In this document: positions 11,988 to 12,797 of the stretch, piece by piece
Layout: each line of letters opens with the position of its first letter
Position numbering within the stretch: the first letter of the stretch is position 1
Position numbers and translations under genes: made by a program
Assembly: GCA_015067375.1 (NCBI GenBank)
Contig: SVMQ01000037.1
Span: 1-12,797 of the forward strand
Length of the DNA stretch: 12,797 bases
DNA from: Oscillospiraceae bacterium
GTDB taxonomy: Bacteria; Bacillota; Clostridia; Oscillospirales; Ruminococcaceae
Direction of reading: 5' to 3'
The notes under the pieces: generated by a model
Databases searched by the model: none
Seen by the model: the letters and a program-made list of their open reading frames with translations, nothing else
Told to the model about the DNA's origin: nothing

Positions 11988-12797
11988 GTAATACCTCCGT
12001 TGTCGAATAGTGCGCGGATATCTTCGGGCAGCTCGGAGCGTAGTGTTATCCGCTCTCCGCTGACGGGATGCGTAAAGCTCACCTCGCCGCAATGCAATGC
12101 CTGCCGCTGTATCAGCTCAGTGTTGCCGCCGTACATATCATCACCGCACAGCGGAAAACCGATATACGCGAAATGCACGCGTATCTGATGTGTGCGCCCT
12201 GTTTTTAAGATAACACGCGCGAGCGAGTGTCCGTTTTGATGAAGCACCGTTTCATACAGCGTAAGCGCATACTGTCCGTTAGGGGTAACATTGCGGTAGA
12301 TTATGCTGTCCTCTACCCTGCCTATCGGCACATCGATCTCGCCACAGCCCAGCTCTCCGTCTACCGCCGCATAGTATACCTTATCCACGCTCTTTGTCAG
12401 TCCTGCCGCCGCAAAACGGTTCTTTGCACAAACGCAAAGTCCCGATGTGTTGCGGTCGAGCCTATTGATAGCACGGAATGGTGTATCAGGAAACATCGCG
12501 CAGAACAGATTTCCAAGTGTATCGCTGCTGTGCTTTATAGAGGGATGCACCGCCATATAAGGCGGCTTGTCAAAGACGATAACATCCTCGTCCTCGTAGG
12601 CGATGCCTGCCCTGAGATCGGGATTGGGGATAAGTCCGCCGCTGTCCTCAAAAACAACGTGTATCTCGTCGCCCTCATTCACCGTATCTATGGTACGGAT
12701 GATCTCGCCGCCGCGCGTTAATCCGCCCGAATGCTTGAGCTTAACGATGCTGCGGCGTGATATCCCGTTGTCCGTAAGCAGCTTCATCAACTGCTGA
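11984..12797 (-). CDS. RluA-family 23S rRNA/tRNA pseudouridine synthase, probably 5'-incomplete
   Basis: The enzyme isomerises specific uridines in RNA to pseudouridine. Visible parts are an S4-like N-terminal segment (GISRRSIVKLKHSGGL) and the catalytic domain, with FDKPPYMAVHPS (motif I), RAINRLDRNTSGL with the catalytic Asp of RLD (motif II), and KTGRTHQIRVHFAYIGFPLCGDDMYG near the C-terminus. The usual His before RLD is Asn here. The frame is open to the right edge (Gln-Gln before TTG 12790 and ATG 12787). No ribosome-binding site precedes those codons, and family members normally start some residues earlier, so the true start is probably outside. The subfamily (RluD, RluC or YjbO type) cannot be set. 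It is translationally coupled to the lipoprotein gene. Confidence 0.93.
   Translation of the reverse strand, partial: QQLMKLLTDNGISRRSIVKLKHSGGLTRGGEIIRTIDTVNEGDEIHVVFEDSGGLIPNPDLRAGIAYEDEDVIVFDKPPYMAVHPSIKHSSDTLGNLFCAMFPDTPFRAINRLDRNTSGLCVCAKNRFAAAGLTKSVDKVYYAAVDGELGCGEIDVPIGRVEDSIIYRNVTPNGQYALTLYETVLHQNGHSLARVILKTGRTHQIRVHFAYIGFPLCGDDMYGGNTELIQRQALHCGEVSFTHPVSGERITLRSELPEDIRALFDNGGIT

Noticed and set aside
12227..12721. 164-aa plus-strand open frame opposite rluA
   Set aside because: It is a shadow of the pseudouridine synthase, whose motifs are unambiguous.

Overview
The window looks like chromosomal DNA of a Gram-positive gut or rumen Clostridium-class bacterium, most likely a Ruminococcus-type Oscillospiraceae. 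The reasons are strong Shine-Dalgarno sites (GGAGG), SigA promoters of the TTGACW-N17-TATACT type, a SAM-I riboswitch in front of metK, BspA-type leucine-rich repeats, a lipoprotein with a lipobox, and frequent TTG/GTG starts. The genus is inferred from overall style only.

Layout. Positions 1-122 are the end of an IS3-family insertion sequence running off the left edge, with the first codons of its orfA. Next come a small XRE repressor (147-473, minus) and a divergent four-TM membrane protein (625-1293, plus). A single-pass membrane-anchored protein (1472-2425) and a secreted BspA-like LRR protein (2630-4192) follow. Each is a single-gene unit with its own promoter and terminator, and both promoters carry an almost identical 40-bp upstream element at the same distance from the -35. 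A SAM-I riboswitch (4292-4456) then controls metK (4495-5670).

The centre (5786-10456) is the most interesting part. One recognisable promoter precedes pilZ (c-di-GMP receptor-like), a membrane dCache-HAMP-PAS-GGDEF diguanylate cyclase, a ParA ATPase without ParB, and a basic protein with two AT-hooks and a C-terminal ComFB-like CxCxxC domain. I see no convincing terminator between these four genes until 10420-10456, so they may form one transcript. PilZ and (as reported in cyanobacteria) ComFB domains are c-di-GMP receptors, so the cluster may link a c-di-GMP synthase and receptors to a ParA positioning system. This is an inference.

The right part reads on the minus strand: a TraX-family membrane protein (10471-11235, own promoter and terminator), then a lipoprotein (11352-11987) that overlaps by 4 bp the end of an RluA-family pseudouridine synthase (11984 to the right edge, probably 5'-incomplete).

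No rRNA, tRNA or CRISPR array was seen. The longest stretch without a protein gene (4193-4494) is filled by a terminator, a promoter and the riboswitch.
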